Origin: Mageeibacillus sp. UBA5770
Lineage (GTDB): Bacteria; Bacillota_A; Clostridia; Saccharofermentanales; Saccharofermentanaceae
Assembly (NCBI GenBank): GCA_002418705.1
Contig: DIEQ01000077.1
Span: forward strand, 11,599-54,855
Reading direction: 5' to 3'
DNA length: 43,257 nt
Under the pieces are notes generated by a model. The model did not search any database and was not told where the DNA came from. It worked only from the letters and a program-made list of their open reading frames with translations. Position 1 is the first letter of the stretch, and every line of letters starts with the position of its first letter. The translations under genes and the position numbers were made by a program. Shown here in pieces: positions 1-8,166 of the stretch.

Positions 1-446
1 CGCTGCTGCTGTCCGCCCGAGAGCTGGTTGGGAAGATGACCGGCCCGGTCCGTAACGGAAAGCATGTCCAGAAGTTCCCTAAGATGCCCGGCATCCGGTT
101 TTCTCTCGTCTAGAAGGAGGGGGAGAGCGATGTTTTCTTCGACACTCAGCACAGGGATCAGATTGTTGAACTGATAAATCAGGCCGATCTGGCGGCGCCG
201 GAATATTGCCAGCTGGGATTCCCCCAGGGAATATACATCCGATCCTTCGATAAACACTTTGCCTGAAGTCGGCCGGTCCACGCCGCCGAGGATATGGAGA
301 AGGGTCGATTTGCCTGAACCGGAGGCTCCGACAATGGCAATGAATTCGCCTTTTCTCACAGAGAAAGAAACATCATCGAGTGCCGCAACGCGGGCATCCC
401 CGCTTCCGTATGTCTTGCATATGTTCTGGACCCGAAGAATTTCCAT
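1..446 (-). CDS. ABC transporter ATP-binding protein, MacB/LolD-like (3' end outside window)
   Basis: This is the N-terminal 148 residues of an ABC ATPase; the rest runs off the window edge. Visible motifs are the Walker A GASGSGKST (residues 40-48), a Q-loop in YQFNN, and the signature LSGGQQQ at the cut edge. The sequence style (opening MEILRVQNICKTYG, and GGVDRPTSGKV after Walker A) is that of the MacB/LolD/BceA group, which powers FtsX-type mechanotransmission permeases. It follows a response regulator and histidine kinase on the same strand, an arrangement typical of peptide-sensing or antibiotic-detoxification modules. It has its own promoter in the gap after the kinase gene, with a four-box GTCAC operator that recurs at 18.4 kb. 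The ATG start is preceded by a G-rich weak ribosome site. The family call is secure; the substrate is unknown. Confidence 0.9.
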   Translation of the reverse strand, partial: MEILRVQNICKTYGSGDARVAALDDVSFSVRKGEFIAIVGASGSGKSTLLHILGGVDRPTSGKVFIEGSDVYSLGESQLAIFRRRQIGLIYQFNNLIPVLSVEENIALPLLLDERKPDAGHLRELLDMLSVTDRAGHLPNQLSGGQQQ

Positions 447-489
447 ATATTTATTGCCCCCGTAATGCCTTAGTATATCTATTTATTTC

Positions 490-544
490 AGCATAACAGG
501 CCTAAGTGACGTGCGGGTGACTCTGTTCGTGACGAATTCGTCAC
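490..544 (-). promoter_or_regulatory. Four-box GTCAC operator with -10 box, upstream of the ABC ATPase
   Basis: Read on the minus strand: GTGAC, 6 nt, GTCAC, 7 nt, GTCAC, 6 nt, GTCAC, 10 nt, then TATGCT as the -10. The first two boxes form the perfect palindrome GTGACGAATTCGTCAC. Box-to-box distances are 11, 12 and 11 nt, about one helical turn. No good -35 hexamer is present; the last box covers that position, as expected for an activator-dependent promoter. The same layout, to the base, occurs at 18409-18463. The neighbouring OmpR-type regulator is the natural candidate to bind it, which is an inference. Confidence 0.75.
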
Positions 545-545
545 A

Positions 546-1541
546 TTAACCGAAAAAATGGATCATAAATGTTGTGCTTTTTCCAACCGTACTCTCTACG
601 GTGATGCTGCCTCCTTGGGATGTAATCATGCTTTTGGCCATTGCAAGCCCGATCCCGACGCTGTCTGATCCCGCATTTTTGCCGCGATAGAATCGCTCGA
701 ATATATGCGGGAGATCTTCGGGATCAATGCCGCTGCCGTCGTCAGATACAATGATCTGCGTATAAAGCGGGTTCTGGGAACAGGAAATGGTGAGATGCCC
801 GTCAGCGGGCGTATGCTCCACACAATTTTTCAGTATATTGAGGAGGGCTTCCGCCGTCCAGTTCAAGTCGCAGGAAAGCGTTATTTCCGGGTGGTCGATG
901 ACGAGGGCCTGTCGGCGCAGTTCAATCGGGATGAGAAGCGGTGCAAGAGCCCGATCGAGCAGGGCGTCGATCCGTACGGGAACTTTATTGAAAACAATCG
1001 TGCCGGCATCCAGGCGCGAAAGCTTCAGAAGGGATGTGACAAGCCATTCTATCCGCTCGAGCTGGGCCCGGATTCTGCCTGTAAACTCAATCCTCTTATC
1101 CGTCGGTAAGTTGGGGTCGCACAGCAGATCGGTCATAACCAGCATCGAAGTCAGCGGGGTTTTAAGCTGGTGTGAAATATCGGACATGGCGTCCGCAAGC
1201 TCGGATTTTTCCTTTTGAAGGGCTTCCGCCTGAACACAGAGCATGACTGTCGCCTTGTAAATTTCGCTTTTAAGGATGGACAGTTCGCCCTCGTCATGAT
1301 CCGGTACTTCCAGATCGTAATGCCCGTTATTCACGTTTTTTAAATATTCGGATAATTCTGAAATACGCTTATAGCGCCATTTCGCGAAAAAATAAGCCAT
1401 TGCGGCGAAGATAATACAGGTCCCGGCCATAATTGCCGCGCTTTTCCACGAAAAGAACAAGCTGGCAGCAGTGCCGGTTATGGACAGAAGAACTGTGCAG
1501 ATAAAGAAAATCCTGAATTCCTTATTACGAAACCACCGCAC
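546..1541 (-). CDS. Sensor histidine kinase (intramembrane-sensing type)
   Basis: A 331-residue kinase. Two transmembrane helices (about residues 10-29 and 34-52) are separated by only a few residues, so there is no extracytoplasmic sensor domain; such kinases usually sense through a partner transporter. A HAMP-like linker leads to the H-box DISHQLKTPL with phospho-acceptor His124, an N-box (NILKNCVEHT), the G1 motif DDGSGI, the F-box FERFYRG and the G2 motif GIGLAMAK, so it should be catalytically competent. The start is GTG, two bases after the regulator's stop, with an AAGGAGG site lying across the end of the upstream gene, indicating translational coupling. It forms a two-component pair with the preceding response regulator and probably works with the adjacent ABC transporter. 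Confidence 0.93.
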   Translation of the reverse strand: MRWFRNKEFRIFFICTVLLSITGTAASLFFSWKSAAIMAGTCIIFAAMAYFFAKWRYKRISELSEYLKNVNNGHYDLEVPDHDEGELSILKSEIYKATVMLCVQAEALQKEKSELADAMSDISHQLKTPLTSMLVMTDLLCDPNLPTDKRIEFTGRIRAQLERIEWLVTSLLKLSRLDAGTIVFNKVPVRIDALLDRALAPLLIPIELRRQALVIDHPEITLSCDLNWTAEALLNILKNCVEHTPADGHLTISCSQNPLYTQIIVSDDGSGIDPEDLPHIFERFYRGKNAGSDSVGIGLAMAKSMITSQGGSITVESTVGKSTTFMIHFFG

Positions 1542-1543
1542 AG

Positions 1544-2233
1544 TTACCTCCTTTTTGAACCAATCCGATAACCCATACCGCGGACGGTCTGGATGATTTC
1601 AGGGTGTGCCGGATCATCCTCAATCTTTTCGCGCAGGCGTTTGATGTAGACAGTAAGCGTATTGTCATTGACAAATTCGCCGCCGACATCCCAGATTCCT
1701 TCCAGCAGCTGATTTCTTGTCAGAATCTGCCCTTCATGATTCAGCAGTGTGAGAAGAAGACGGTATTCAAGTGCGGTAAGAAGAACATCAGTATCTTTTC
1801 GAAATACTTTACCCTGTGACGTATTTACCTGAAGTGACCCGATCTGGATGATGCTGCCGCCTTCCGTGCTGCGTTCATTCCTTCGCAGAACCATTTTGAT
1901 GCGAGACAGAAGCTCGCGAAGTCGGAACGGCTTGGTGATGTAATCATCCGCACCCATATCAAGGCCCATCACGACATTTACTTCGTCATCACAGGCTGTA
2001 AGGAAAATCACAGGCGTCTCTGAAGCTGCGCGCGCCGTACGGCATACCTGGTAACCGCTGCCGTCCGGAAGAGTCAGGTCCAAAAGCACCAGATCAAAAG
2101 GCTCTTTCTCCAGAAGCGAACAGGCGCACAGCACAGTTGAACAGGGCGTCACCCTATATCCCTCTGTTTCAAGGGAATAGGTCAGCCCAAGTAAAATAGA
2201 CTGGTCATCTTCAACTAACAAAATGTTTTTCAT
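1544..2233 (-). CDS. OmpR/PhoB-family response regulator
   Basis: A 229-residue regulator. The receiver domain (about 1-120) has the acidic pair E8-D9-D10, phospho-acceptor Asp52 (LLDLTLPDG) and Lys102 in the TKPF motif. The C-terminal winged helix (about 130-228) ends in the typical TVRGMGYRIG signature. It is first in a regulator-kinase-ABC ATPase set. I start it at the ATG giving MKNILLVEDD; a TTG seven codons upstream is in frame but has no ribosome site. The chosen ATG also lacks a Shine-Dalgarno, and the -10 box ends only 7 nt upstream, so the transcript may be leaderless. Its likely targets are the two GTCAC four-box operators in this window. Confidence 0.93.
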   Translation of the reverse strand: MKNILLVEDDQSILLGLTYSLETEGYRVTPCSTVLCACSLLEKEPFDLVLLDLTLPDGSGYQVCRTARAASETPVIFLTACDDEVNVVMGLDMGADDYITKPFRLRELLSRIKMVLRRNERSTEGGSIIQIGSLQVNTSQGKVFRKDTDVLLTALEYRLLLTLLNHEGQILTRNQLLEGIWDVGGEFVNDNTLTVYIKRLREKIEDDPAHPEIIQTVRGMGYRIGSKRR

Positions 2234-2240
2234 ACGTCGT

Positions 2241-2270
2241 ATTATAGTACACAAGGGCCGTTCAGGACAA
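2241..2270 (-). promoter_or_regulatory. Promoter of the response regulator gene
   Basis: On the minus strand a TTGTCC -35 (2270-2265) and a perfect TATAAT -10 (2246-2241) are separated by 18 nt. The -35 overlaps the palindrome GGACAATGTCC (2265-2275), a possible operator. The start codon at 2233 is about where transcription should begin, leaving essentially no 5' leader. Confidence 0.6.
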
Positions 2271-2324
2271 TGTCCCGGACGGTTCCGGTTCCGGTGTCTA
2301 TTTTGGAATCATTACAAATCATAA

Positions 2325-2352
2325 TTGATTTCCCTTGAAGTCGATGTATAAT
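2325..2352 (+). promoter_or_regulatory. Promoter of the ferritin gene
   Basis: TTGATT and TATAAT are separated by 16 nt, with the predicted start about 85 nt before the ferritin ATG. The stretch just upstream (about 2308-2330) is AT-rich and contains AATCA and TGATT as inverted ends. No convincing Fur or PerR box could be assigned. Confidence 0.5.
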
Positions 2353-2443
2353 TAAAATATATAGAAAACACCAAATGGATTTAAAGAGAAGACGCAAAAT
2401 CATCAGACATACTCTTTGAATCGTTGAAAAGGAGTGTATTGTT

Positions 2444-2956
2444 ATGCTTTCTGATAAAATTACCAAACTGATTAATGAACAGATCAACAAGGAACTTTAC
2501 TCGGCCTACCTTTATCTGGACTTTGCAAACTACTACAGTGTTGCAGGCCTTGCCGGGTTCCACAATTGGTTTTATGTACAGGCCCAGGAAGAGCGTGACC
2601 ACGCGATGCTTTTCACCACCTACCTGCTGAATAACGGTATTGCACCCGTTCTGACTTCGCTTGCCGGCCCTGAAGGCAAATATGCAGATTTCAATGCACC
2701 GCTGCTGGCTTCACTGGAGCATGAGCGCTATATTACAGCATCCATTTATGATATTTATGCAGAGGCCAGCGCCTCCCGCGACTTTAAGACTGTTCAGTTC
2801 CTCGACTGGTTTGTTAAGGAGCAGGGCGAAGAGGAGAAGAATTCTGAGGATAATATCCGCAAGTTCGAACTCTTCGGGCAGGACAGCAAGGGTCTTTATA
2901 TGCTTGATGCCGAACTCGGAACGAGAATGTATGCCCCTCCATCACTGATCATCTGA
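2444..2956 (+). CDS. ftnA: Bacterial non-haem ferritin
   Basis: A 170-residue four-helix ferritin that oxidises Fe(II) and stores it as a mineral core in a 24-subunit cytosolic shell. All ferroxidase-centre ligands known from E. coli FtnA sit at the same numbers here: Glu17, Glu50, His53, Glu94, Gln127 and Glu130. There is no haem-ligand methionine arrangement of a bacterioferritin that I can recognise. Length is normal for the family. The start has the ribosome site AAAAGGAGTG. It is monocistronic, with its own promoter and a strong terminator, and divergent from the two-component system. In an iron-rich anaerobe it would buffer iron and protect against oxidative stress. Confidence 0.95.
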   Translation: MLSDKITKLINEQINKELYSAYLYLDFANYYSVAGLAGFHNWFYVQAQEERDHAMLFTTYLLNNGIAPVLTSLAGPEGKYADFNAPLLASLEHERYITASIYDIYAEASASRDFKTVQFLDWFVKEQGEEEKNSEDNIRKFELFGQDSKGLYMLDAELGTRMYAPPSLII

Positions 2957-3023
2957 GGTTATCTAAATACCTTTGATGAGACGGCGTGTCTTTATATAGA
3001 TATCCTGAAGTACAATTTCAACC

Positions 3024-3055
3024 GGGCTGTTCTTTTGAGAACAGCCCTTTTTTTG
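3024..3055 (+). terminator. Rho-independent terminator of ferritin gene
   Basis: A perfect 10-bp stem (GGGCTGTTCT / AGAACAGCCC) with a 4-nt loop, followed by seven T residues. Confidence 0.93.
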
Positions 3056-3099
3056 TCCGCAGTTTGCCTGAAACGATCGGAATTCAACAAAATTTTATC

Positions 3100-3147
3100 G
3101 AATAACAATAAAAATCTATTGTTATTCAGATCTGCCGGTAGTATGAT
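3100..3147 (+). promoter_or_regulatory. Promoter with inverted-repeat operator for the DUF2975-XRE-DUF4173 operon
   Basis: A perfect 11-bp inverted repeat, GAATAACAATA - 6 nt - TATTGTTATTC (3100-3127), overlaps the -35 of a good promoter: TTGTTA (3119-3124), 17-nt spacer, TATGAT (3142-3147). A repressor bound here would block polymerase. The small XRE protein in the same operon is the obvious candidate for autoregulation, which is an inference. Confidence 0.7.
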
Positions 3148-3180
3148 GGCAATATAATCATTTGAAAGGCAGGTTTCTTT

Positions 3181-3648
3181 ATGCGGGTTATTGGCAAAGC
3201 AAGCCTATCATCTTTTGTCCGGATCCTGACAGATGTACTGATTGCCGGCAATGCAGCCACATTGATTTTCCTTCCCTGGATATTGCGGTATCTATATGAT
3301 CTCTGGTTAACCAGTGCTTATTTCGTCGAAGACTATACATTTATGCTGTATTTTCTTTATTTCTGCGGTTTGATTACGCTCGCGGTATTGATTTTCGGTC
3401 ACATGATCCTGCGAACTATTGAAAAAGGAGAACCATTTCACCCCGGGAACACGCTTCGGTTCCGGTATGTAGGCATATCCTTTCTGCTTTTGTCGGCGGC
3501 ATTTTTTGTCAAACTGTGTTTTTACGGTACGCTGCTGACTTTTTTCTGTGCAATTTTGTTTTTGCTTTTTTCGGTTCTATCCGTGATCATGTCTGAGGTT
3601 TTCCGCCAGGCAAGCATTATCTGGGAAGAACATCAGCTTACAATCTGA
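3181..3648 (+). CDS. DUF2975 family membrane protein
   Basis: A 155-residue protein with about four transmembrane helices (roughly 15-40, 55-80, 98-115 and 118-140). Its composition, the short GEPFHPGN-like cytosolic loop, and the gene for a small XRE regulator immediately downstream match the DUF2975 family, whose function is unknown. It is the first gene of a three-gene operon; the gap to the regulator is 14 nt. Expression is probably controlled through the inverted repeat over its promoter. The family assignment is good but no biochemical role can be given. Confidence 0.8.
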   Translation: MRVIGKASLSSFVRILTDVLIAGNAATLIFLPWILRYLYDLWLTSAYFVEDYTFMLYFLYFCGLITLAVLIFGHMILRTIEKGEPFHPGNTLRFRYVGISFLLLSAAFFVKLCFYGTLLTFFCAILFLLFSVLSVIMSEVFRQASIIWEEHQLTI

Positions 3649-3662
3649 AGAGGGAGTCACTT

Positions 3663-3884
3663 ATGCCGATTGTAATACGCCTGGATGTAGTTATGGCTCA
3701 GCGTAAGATGGGGCTTTCTGAACTTGCGGAGAAAGTGGACCTGACACTGGCCAACCTCTCCGTACTCAAGAATGACCATGCCAAAGCCATCCGTTTTTCA
3801 ACGCTTGAAGCGATTTGCCGGGCACTTGATTGTCAGCCCGGAGATATCATGGAATACGTACCCGAAATAAAGGAGGACAATTGA
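3663..3884 (+). CDS. Small XRE-family (YozG-like) transcriptional regulator
   Basis: A 73-residue stand-alone helix-turn-helix protein: MAQRKMGLSELAEKVDLT is the first half of the HTH, ANLSVLKNDHAKAIRFSTL the recognition region, and ALDCQPGDIMEY the conserved closing helix of YozG/Cro-type regulators. Such proteins are nearly always paired with DUF2975 membrane proteins, as here. The AAGGAGG site of the next gene lies within its last codons and its stop is one base before the next start, so the genes are translationally coupled. It probably binds the 11-bp inverted repeat upstream of the operon. Confidence 0.88.
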   Translation: MPIVIRLDVVMAQRKMGLSELAEKVDLTLANLSVLKNDHAKAIRFSTLEAICRALDCQPGDIMEYVPEIKEDN

Positions 3885-3885
3885 T

Positions 3886-5385
3886 ATGAAATATGCACGT
3901 GCGCTTTTAGCAGCCGTTCTCAGTACGGCTGCTCTGGTTGAATTCTTACTTTGGGGAGACGCAGGTGTCGGTTTTACCGTTCTGTTTCTTGTTCTATTGG
4001 CAGCCTATTTTATTGCCTGTGGTTTTCCGGCCGCAGGTCTCCGGCATACTGTTGAGCAAATCGGGCTGACAGCCATTATTGCAGCTCTGGCGATGAGTTA
4101 TACATTTTTTGATAATGATGTGCTGCGCGCCGTCAATTTACTTGCGCTGGTCTTTTTACTGGGGCTGCTGTTTCTGCACGGGACTGTCGGAAAAGACATG
4201 GAGTGGGACCGCCCCGGTTTTCATGCAGAACTTTGGATCGGATATTTTGTCCGTCCGTTTGCCTGCATAGCAAAGCCTTTGAAGGAGCTGTCCGCATTGC
4301 GCAAAAGCAGGAAGAGCGATGTGAGTGAGACTGCCCGGTCACCCGAAAAAAGGAAAATCATATTTCAGGTTCTTGCGGCTGTTTTGGCTTCTGTCCCGCT
4401 GCTGCTGGTTCTTGTTTCTCTTCTTGCTTCTTCAGATCCTGTGTTCAGGGATGTGTTCAAACCTTTGAACGACTGGCTGATGAGTCTCCATATCGGAGAT
4501 GTGGTCGGCAGGATCCTTATGTTTCTATTCCTACTGCCTTTCGCAGCGAGCGCAGTCTGGAGTTATCGGGACGAGTATAGAGTCCTCGGAAGTGCCGGTA
4601 CGCCCGGCAATTTCAAACCGGTCCTTATACCGGCCGCTTCGGCTATTACGATTCTTGCCCTTGTGAATGCGCTGTACCTGCTTTTTGCAGGAGTCCAGTT
4701 TGCCTACTTCTTCGGTGCATGGGGCGGCAGTCTGCCGGATGGCCTGACACCGGCTCAATATGCTAGAAACGGATTTTTCGAGCTTTCGTTCATTTCATTT
4801 ATTAACGTTATCCTGCTGCTGCTAAGCATTCGCATGACGGTTCGAAACGGTAAAACCGGTTATGTTATCCGGGGGCTTGCGACGGGACTTATGGCTCTTT
4901 CCACGGTCCAGCTGATTTCTGCCATGCTCAGGATGCACCTTTATATCAAAGCATTCGGTCTCAGTCAGCTCCGGTATTTTGTCTTTGCGTTCATGATCCT
5001 CCTCGCGGTATATTTTGTATTCCTTATGCTCCGGGAGTTTGTGTCGTCATTCCCGCTTTTCCGGTGCATGCTGATTGCCGGTGCATCTGCACTTGTGATA
5101 TTGAATTATTCAGTCCCCGATGCGCAGATTGCATCTTATAACATCAGCCATTATTGCTCGGGGGAACTGGCTTCACTTGATACAGGCTATATCATCAACA
5201 GCCTGTCTGCAGACGGTCAGCTTGTACTTCTTCAGAATGAGTCTGTTCTTGTACAGTATGATCCGGGTATGAAGCAGATGTTTGCAGAAATGAAGAGGCA
5301 GCTGGATCCTACATATCCTGAATACGCACAACGCAGCTGGAAGGCATTCAATCTTAATGAAAACAGACTAGCGCAATATTTTTGA
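3886..5385 (+). CDS. DUF4173-type polytopic membrane protein
   Basis: A 499-residue membrane protein with roughly 11-12 hydrophobic helices and a soluble C-terminal tail of about 80 residues, where DAQIASYNISHY and DTGYIINSLSADG resemble the conserved end of the DUF4153/DUF4173 family. A charged cytosolic loop lies near residues 125-160. It is the third gene of the DUF2975-XRE operon, its start one base after the regulator's stop. The function is unknown in the family. Co-transcription with DUF2975 and a small repressor suggests a membrane-stress or envelope-related module, which is only a guess. Confidence 0.75.
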   Translation: MKYARALLAAVLSTAALVEFLLWGDAGVGFTVLFLVLLAAYFIACGFPAAGLRHTVEQIGLTAIIAALAMSYTFFDNDVLRAVNLLALVFLLGLLFLHGTVGKDMEWDRPGFHAELWIGYFVRPFACIAKPLKELSALRKSRKSDVSETARSPEKRKIIFQVLAAVLASVPLLLVLVSLLASSDPVFRDVFKPLNDWLMSLHIGDVVGRILMFLFLLPFAASAVWSYRDEYRVLGSAGTPGNFKPVLIPAASAITILALVNALYLLFAGVQFAYFFGAWGGSLPDGLTPAQYARNGFFELSFISFINVILLLLSIRMTVRNGKTGYVIRGLATGLMALSTVQLISAMLRMHLYIKAFGLSQLRYFVFAFMILLAVYFVFLMLREFVSSFPLFRCMLIAGASALVILNYSVPDAQIASYNISHYCSGELASLDTGYIINSLSADGQLVLLQNESVLVQYDPGMKQMFAEMKRQLDPTYPEYAQRSWKAFNLNENRLAQYF

Positions 5386-5443
5386 AATTCACATAATCCG
5401 TGAACAAACAGGGCGGAACGGCTTCGCATCTTTTCAAAAATTC

Positions 5444-5473
5444 ATGACATCCGGTGTTGGTATAGGGTATACT
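5444..5473 (+). promoter_or_regulatory. Probable promoter of the GGDEF-EAL gene
   Basis: ATGACA (-35) and TATACT (-10) are separated by 18 nt, about 85 nt before the start codon. The leader carries a short GGCTCC/GGAGC hairpin near 5504-5521. Confidence 0.45.
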
Positions 5474-5558
5474 TTTACCTGTTACAGCATCTCCGTGCAC
5501 ATGCGGCTCCCTTTCCGGAGCGGAATGACCGCAGCGTGTTTCGGCAGGGAGGTCATGG

Positions 5559-8114
5559 ATGAAGGGTCTGCTTCGGTTTTATGCAAAGGGCAGAGGAGTT
5601 TTTTCTGTGGCTGCCGCATTCCTTGCAGCAGCCATGCTGACAGGCTTTTTCTGTAATACTTCGGTGCGTGCTTCAGAAGCCGGTGTCCCGCCTGAAGCAT
5701 TGAACTCTGATACAAAACGAGTGCTTTTCATCAGCTCATATGCCGCAAGTTTTATATCGCTTCCGGATCAGACACAGGGACTTTCCAATATTTTTGAAGC
5801 AGCGGACATCGATATGGATGTTGAATATATGGACCTGCGACGTATGAATACGGACGGCAGCGCTGCGAATTTCCATGATTATATTTCCTTCAAGCTCGCT
5901 CATCTGGCTCCATACGACGCAATTGTAACCGGCGACGATGATGCACTTCAGTTTGCCATGGACTACAGGGATGATCTGTTCCAGGACATTCCGGTAGTAT
6001 TTATGTGTATTAATGATCGCGAAAGAGTCCTGAAAGCCGTTGATATGGGTTTCACCGGTGTTGCCGAAGAGCATTCGATTGCCGAGACCATCAGCATCGC
6101 CCGGGTAATGATACCCGGGGCAAGGAACGTCGTCTGCATATATGACAGCACAACAACCGGACTTGGCGACAGGGATAATTTTTTTGAGACGGAGGATCAG
6201 TTTCCGGATTTATACTTTTCCGGGATCAATACAACCGAATATACCTTTTCTGAAGTAGGTCAGAAGGTTGCTGCCATGGGAAGTGATACGATTCTGATAT
6301 ATGAGTGCATGTTCCTTGATAAGACAGGCACGGTTATTTCCATAGAGGAAGCCGTTCAGATTTTAAGTGAAGCAGCTAAAATTCCGATTTTCAGGGGATC
6401 ATTGGGCGGTGTCGGTGAGGGTGTAATCGGCGGACGGATGTTTTCATTTGTCATGCAGGGAGAAGAGACTGCTAAAAAGGTCGTTTCAATCCTGGCCGGA
6501 ACCGATCCCGCGGACATTCCCGTTTCGCGGGACAGTACCTATCAGTACATTTTCGATTTGAAGATACTCGAAAAATTCAATATCAGCCCGTCACTGCTTC
6601 CGGAGGGGGCGGTTGTTATAAACACCGAATCTGATTTTTTCAGCGAAAACAAGGAGCTGCTTACCGCACTTGTATCCGTCGCAGCATTGTCAGCTATTAT
6701 TATTCTGATTGTTGTCAGGGATAACAGGGCTTTGCGCCGTGTTAAAAAGGAACTGATCGGCAGCAAGGAAAAACTGTATGATTTTGCCTATCAGGATGCC
6801 CTGACCGGACTTCCGAACCGCTCGCATTTTTATAAATATATGAATGATCTTTTTAATATGCGAGGCCATTTTGACCCTGAAAATGCTGCTTCACCCGATG
6901 TGCAGATTAAAGAAATTGCTCTGATTTATGTCGATATTGATGACTTTAAGCTGATTAATGATGCCCGCGGCCATCGAAGCGGTGATTTGCTGCTTCAGCA
7001 TATGGCGCTCGGGATACAGAACCTGACTGAGGAAAGCCAGGATTATTACGCTGCAAGAATCGGCGGGGATGAGTTTGTTATTGTGATCATTAATCCATTG
7101 AGCCTAAATGAGACAGAAGACATGTCACGCCGGATTAATCAGATCTTCAACGCCAAATACTCAATTGAGGATACAAACTTCTATCCGTCTGCCTCCATCG
7201 GGATTGCACTATATCCGCATGACACCATGGAGATATCCGAACTTGTAAAAAACGCCGATATGGCGATGTACCAGTCAAAAACGGAAGGAAAGAACCGTTA
7301 TACATTTTATGACCCGTCCATGCATAAAAGCATGGAGAATACGATGCAGATCCAGAACAAGATTCCTGAGGCACTGGAACAGGGGCTTTTCTATCTTGTT
7401 TACCAGCCACAGGCTGATATATTCACGAATCAGATCATCGGGTATGAAGCCCTGATCCGATGGAAGGATCCGGAACTTGGATTTGTTTCACCGGGAAGCT
7501 TTAAACCAATCGCAGAGAAGTCGGGACAGATCCTGCCGATAGGCAGCTGGGTCCTTGAGACGGCCTGCAGGTTTGCTCTCAGGCTGAATCAGGACCGGGC
7601 GGCTCCGCTGACGGTATCAGTCAATATTTCAGCAATCCAGCTCATGCAGGTCGACTTTTATGAGACTGTGGTGTCGATAACCGGCAGAATGAACGTTCCG
7701 CCATCCTGGATCGGACTTGAAATAACGGAGACGTCACTCATCAGCGGACTTCAGCCGAAGGCTGATGTACTCCTTCGTCTCCGGGAGTTAGGATTCCACA
7801 TTATCCTTGATGATTTCGGAACCGGATACTCATCACTGCATTATCTGCGTGAACTGCCGATCGAGACGATGAAGATTGACCAGACTTTTACCAATAAACT
7901 TGGTGAAACAGCGGATAACGACGATCTCATGTGCCTTATTATTGAAGTCGCACACCTTCTGAAGATCAGCGTCGTCGCAGAAGGGGTTGAGACGAAAGAA
8001 CAGCTGGCATTTCTATCTGTCAATAAATGCGACTCAATCCAGGGCTATTATTTCAGCTATCCCCTGCCGGAAGAAGAGATCCTCAGAACAGCAGTCAGTC
8101 ACGAACTCAATTAA
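5559..8114 (+). CDS. Membrane sensor with substrate-binding-like domain, GGDEF and EAL domains
   Basis: An 851-residue c-di-GMP enzyme. A signal sequence (about 1-38) leads into an extracytoplasmic domain (50-350) resembling the ABC-type substrate-binding fold often fused to GGDEF proteins. One transmembrane helix follows (368-387), then GGDEF (405-585) with an intact GGDEF signature at 502-506, and EAL (600-845) with E630-A-L, EITET (721-725) and the loop-6 motif DDFGTGYSSL (751-760). Both catalytic signatures are intact, so it could make and degrade c-di-GMP. No RxxD inhibitory site precedes the GGDEF motif. It appears monocistronic. The ligand of the outer domain is unknown. Confidence 0.92.
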   Translation: MKGLLRFYAKGRGVFSVAAAFLAAAMLTGFFCNTSVRASEAGVPPEALNSDTKRVLFISSYAASFISLPDQTQGLSNIFEAADIDMDVEYMDLRRMNTDGSAANFHDYISFKLAHLAPYDAIVTGDDDALQFAMDYRDDLFQDIPVVFMCINDRERVLKAVDMGFTGVAEEHSIAETISIARVMIPGARNVVCIYDSTTTGLGDRDNFFETEDQFPDLYFSGINTTEYTFSEVGQKVAAMGSDTILIYECMFLDKTGTVISIEEAVQILSEAAKIPIFRGSLGGVGEGVIGGRMFSFVMQGEETAKKVVSILAGTDPADIPVSRDSTYQYIFDLKILEKFNISPSLLPEGAVVINTESDFFSENKELLTALVSVAALSAIIILIVVRDNRALRRVKKELIGSKEKLYDFAYQDALTGLPNRSHFYKYMNDLFNMRGHFDPENAASPDVQIKEIALIYVDIDDFKLINDARGHRSGDLLLQHMALGIQNLTEESQDYYAARIGGDEFVIVIINPLSLNETEDMSRRINQIFNAKYSIEDTNFYPSASIGIALYPHDTMEISELVKNADMAMYQSKTEGKNRYTFYDPSMHKSMENTMQIQNKIPEALEQGLFYLVYQPQADIFTNQIIGYEALIRWKDPELGFVSPGSFKPIAEKSGQILPIGSWVLETACRFALRLNQDRAAPLTVSVNISAIQLMQVDFYETVVSITGRMNVPPSWIGLEITETSLISGLQPKADVLLRLRELGFHIILDDFGTGYSSLHYLRELPIETMKIDQTFTNKLGETADNDDLMCLIIEVAHLLKISVVAEGVETKEQLAFLSVNKCDSIQGYYFSYPLPEEEILRTAVSHELN

Positions 8115-8166
8115 TGCATAAAAATAATGCGATTCTTGTATTCGGATAGTAGAAAAGGTGGAGCAC

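Noticed and set aside
2308..2332. Fur or PerR box upstream of ferritin
   Set aside because: Only short inverted ends (AATCA/TGATT) match; the core does not fit either consensus well enough to call.
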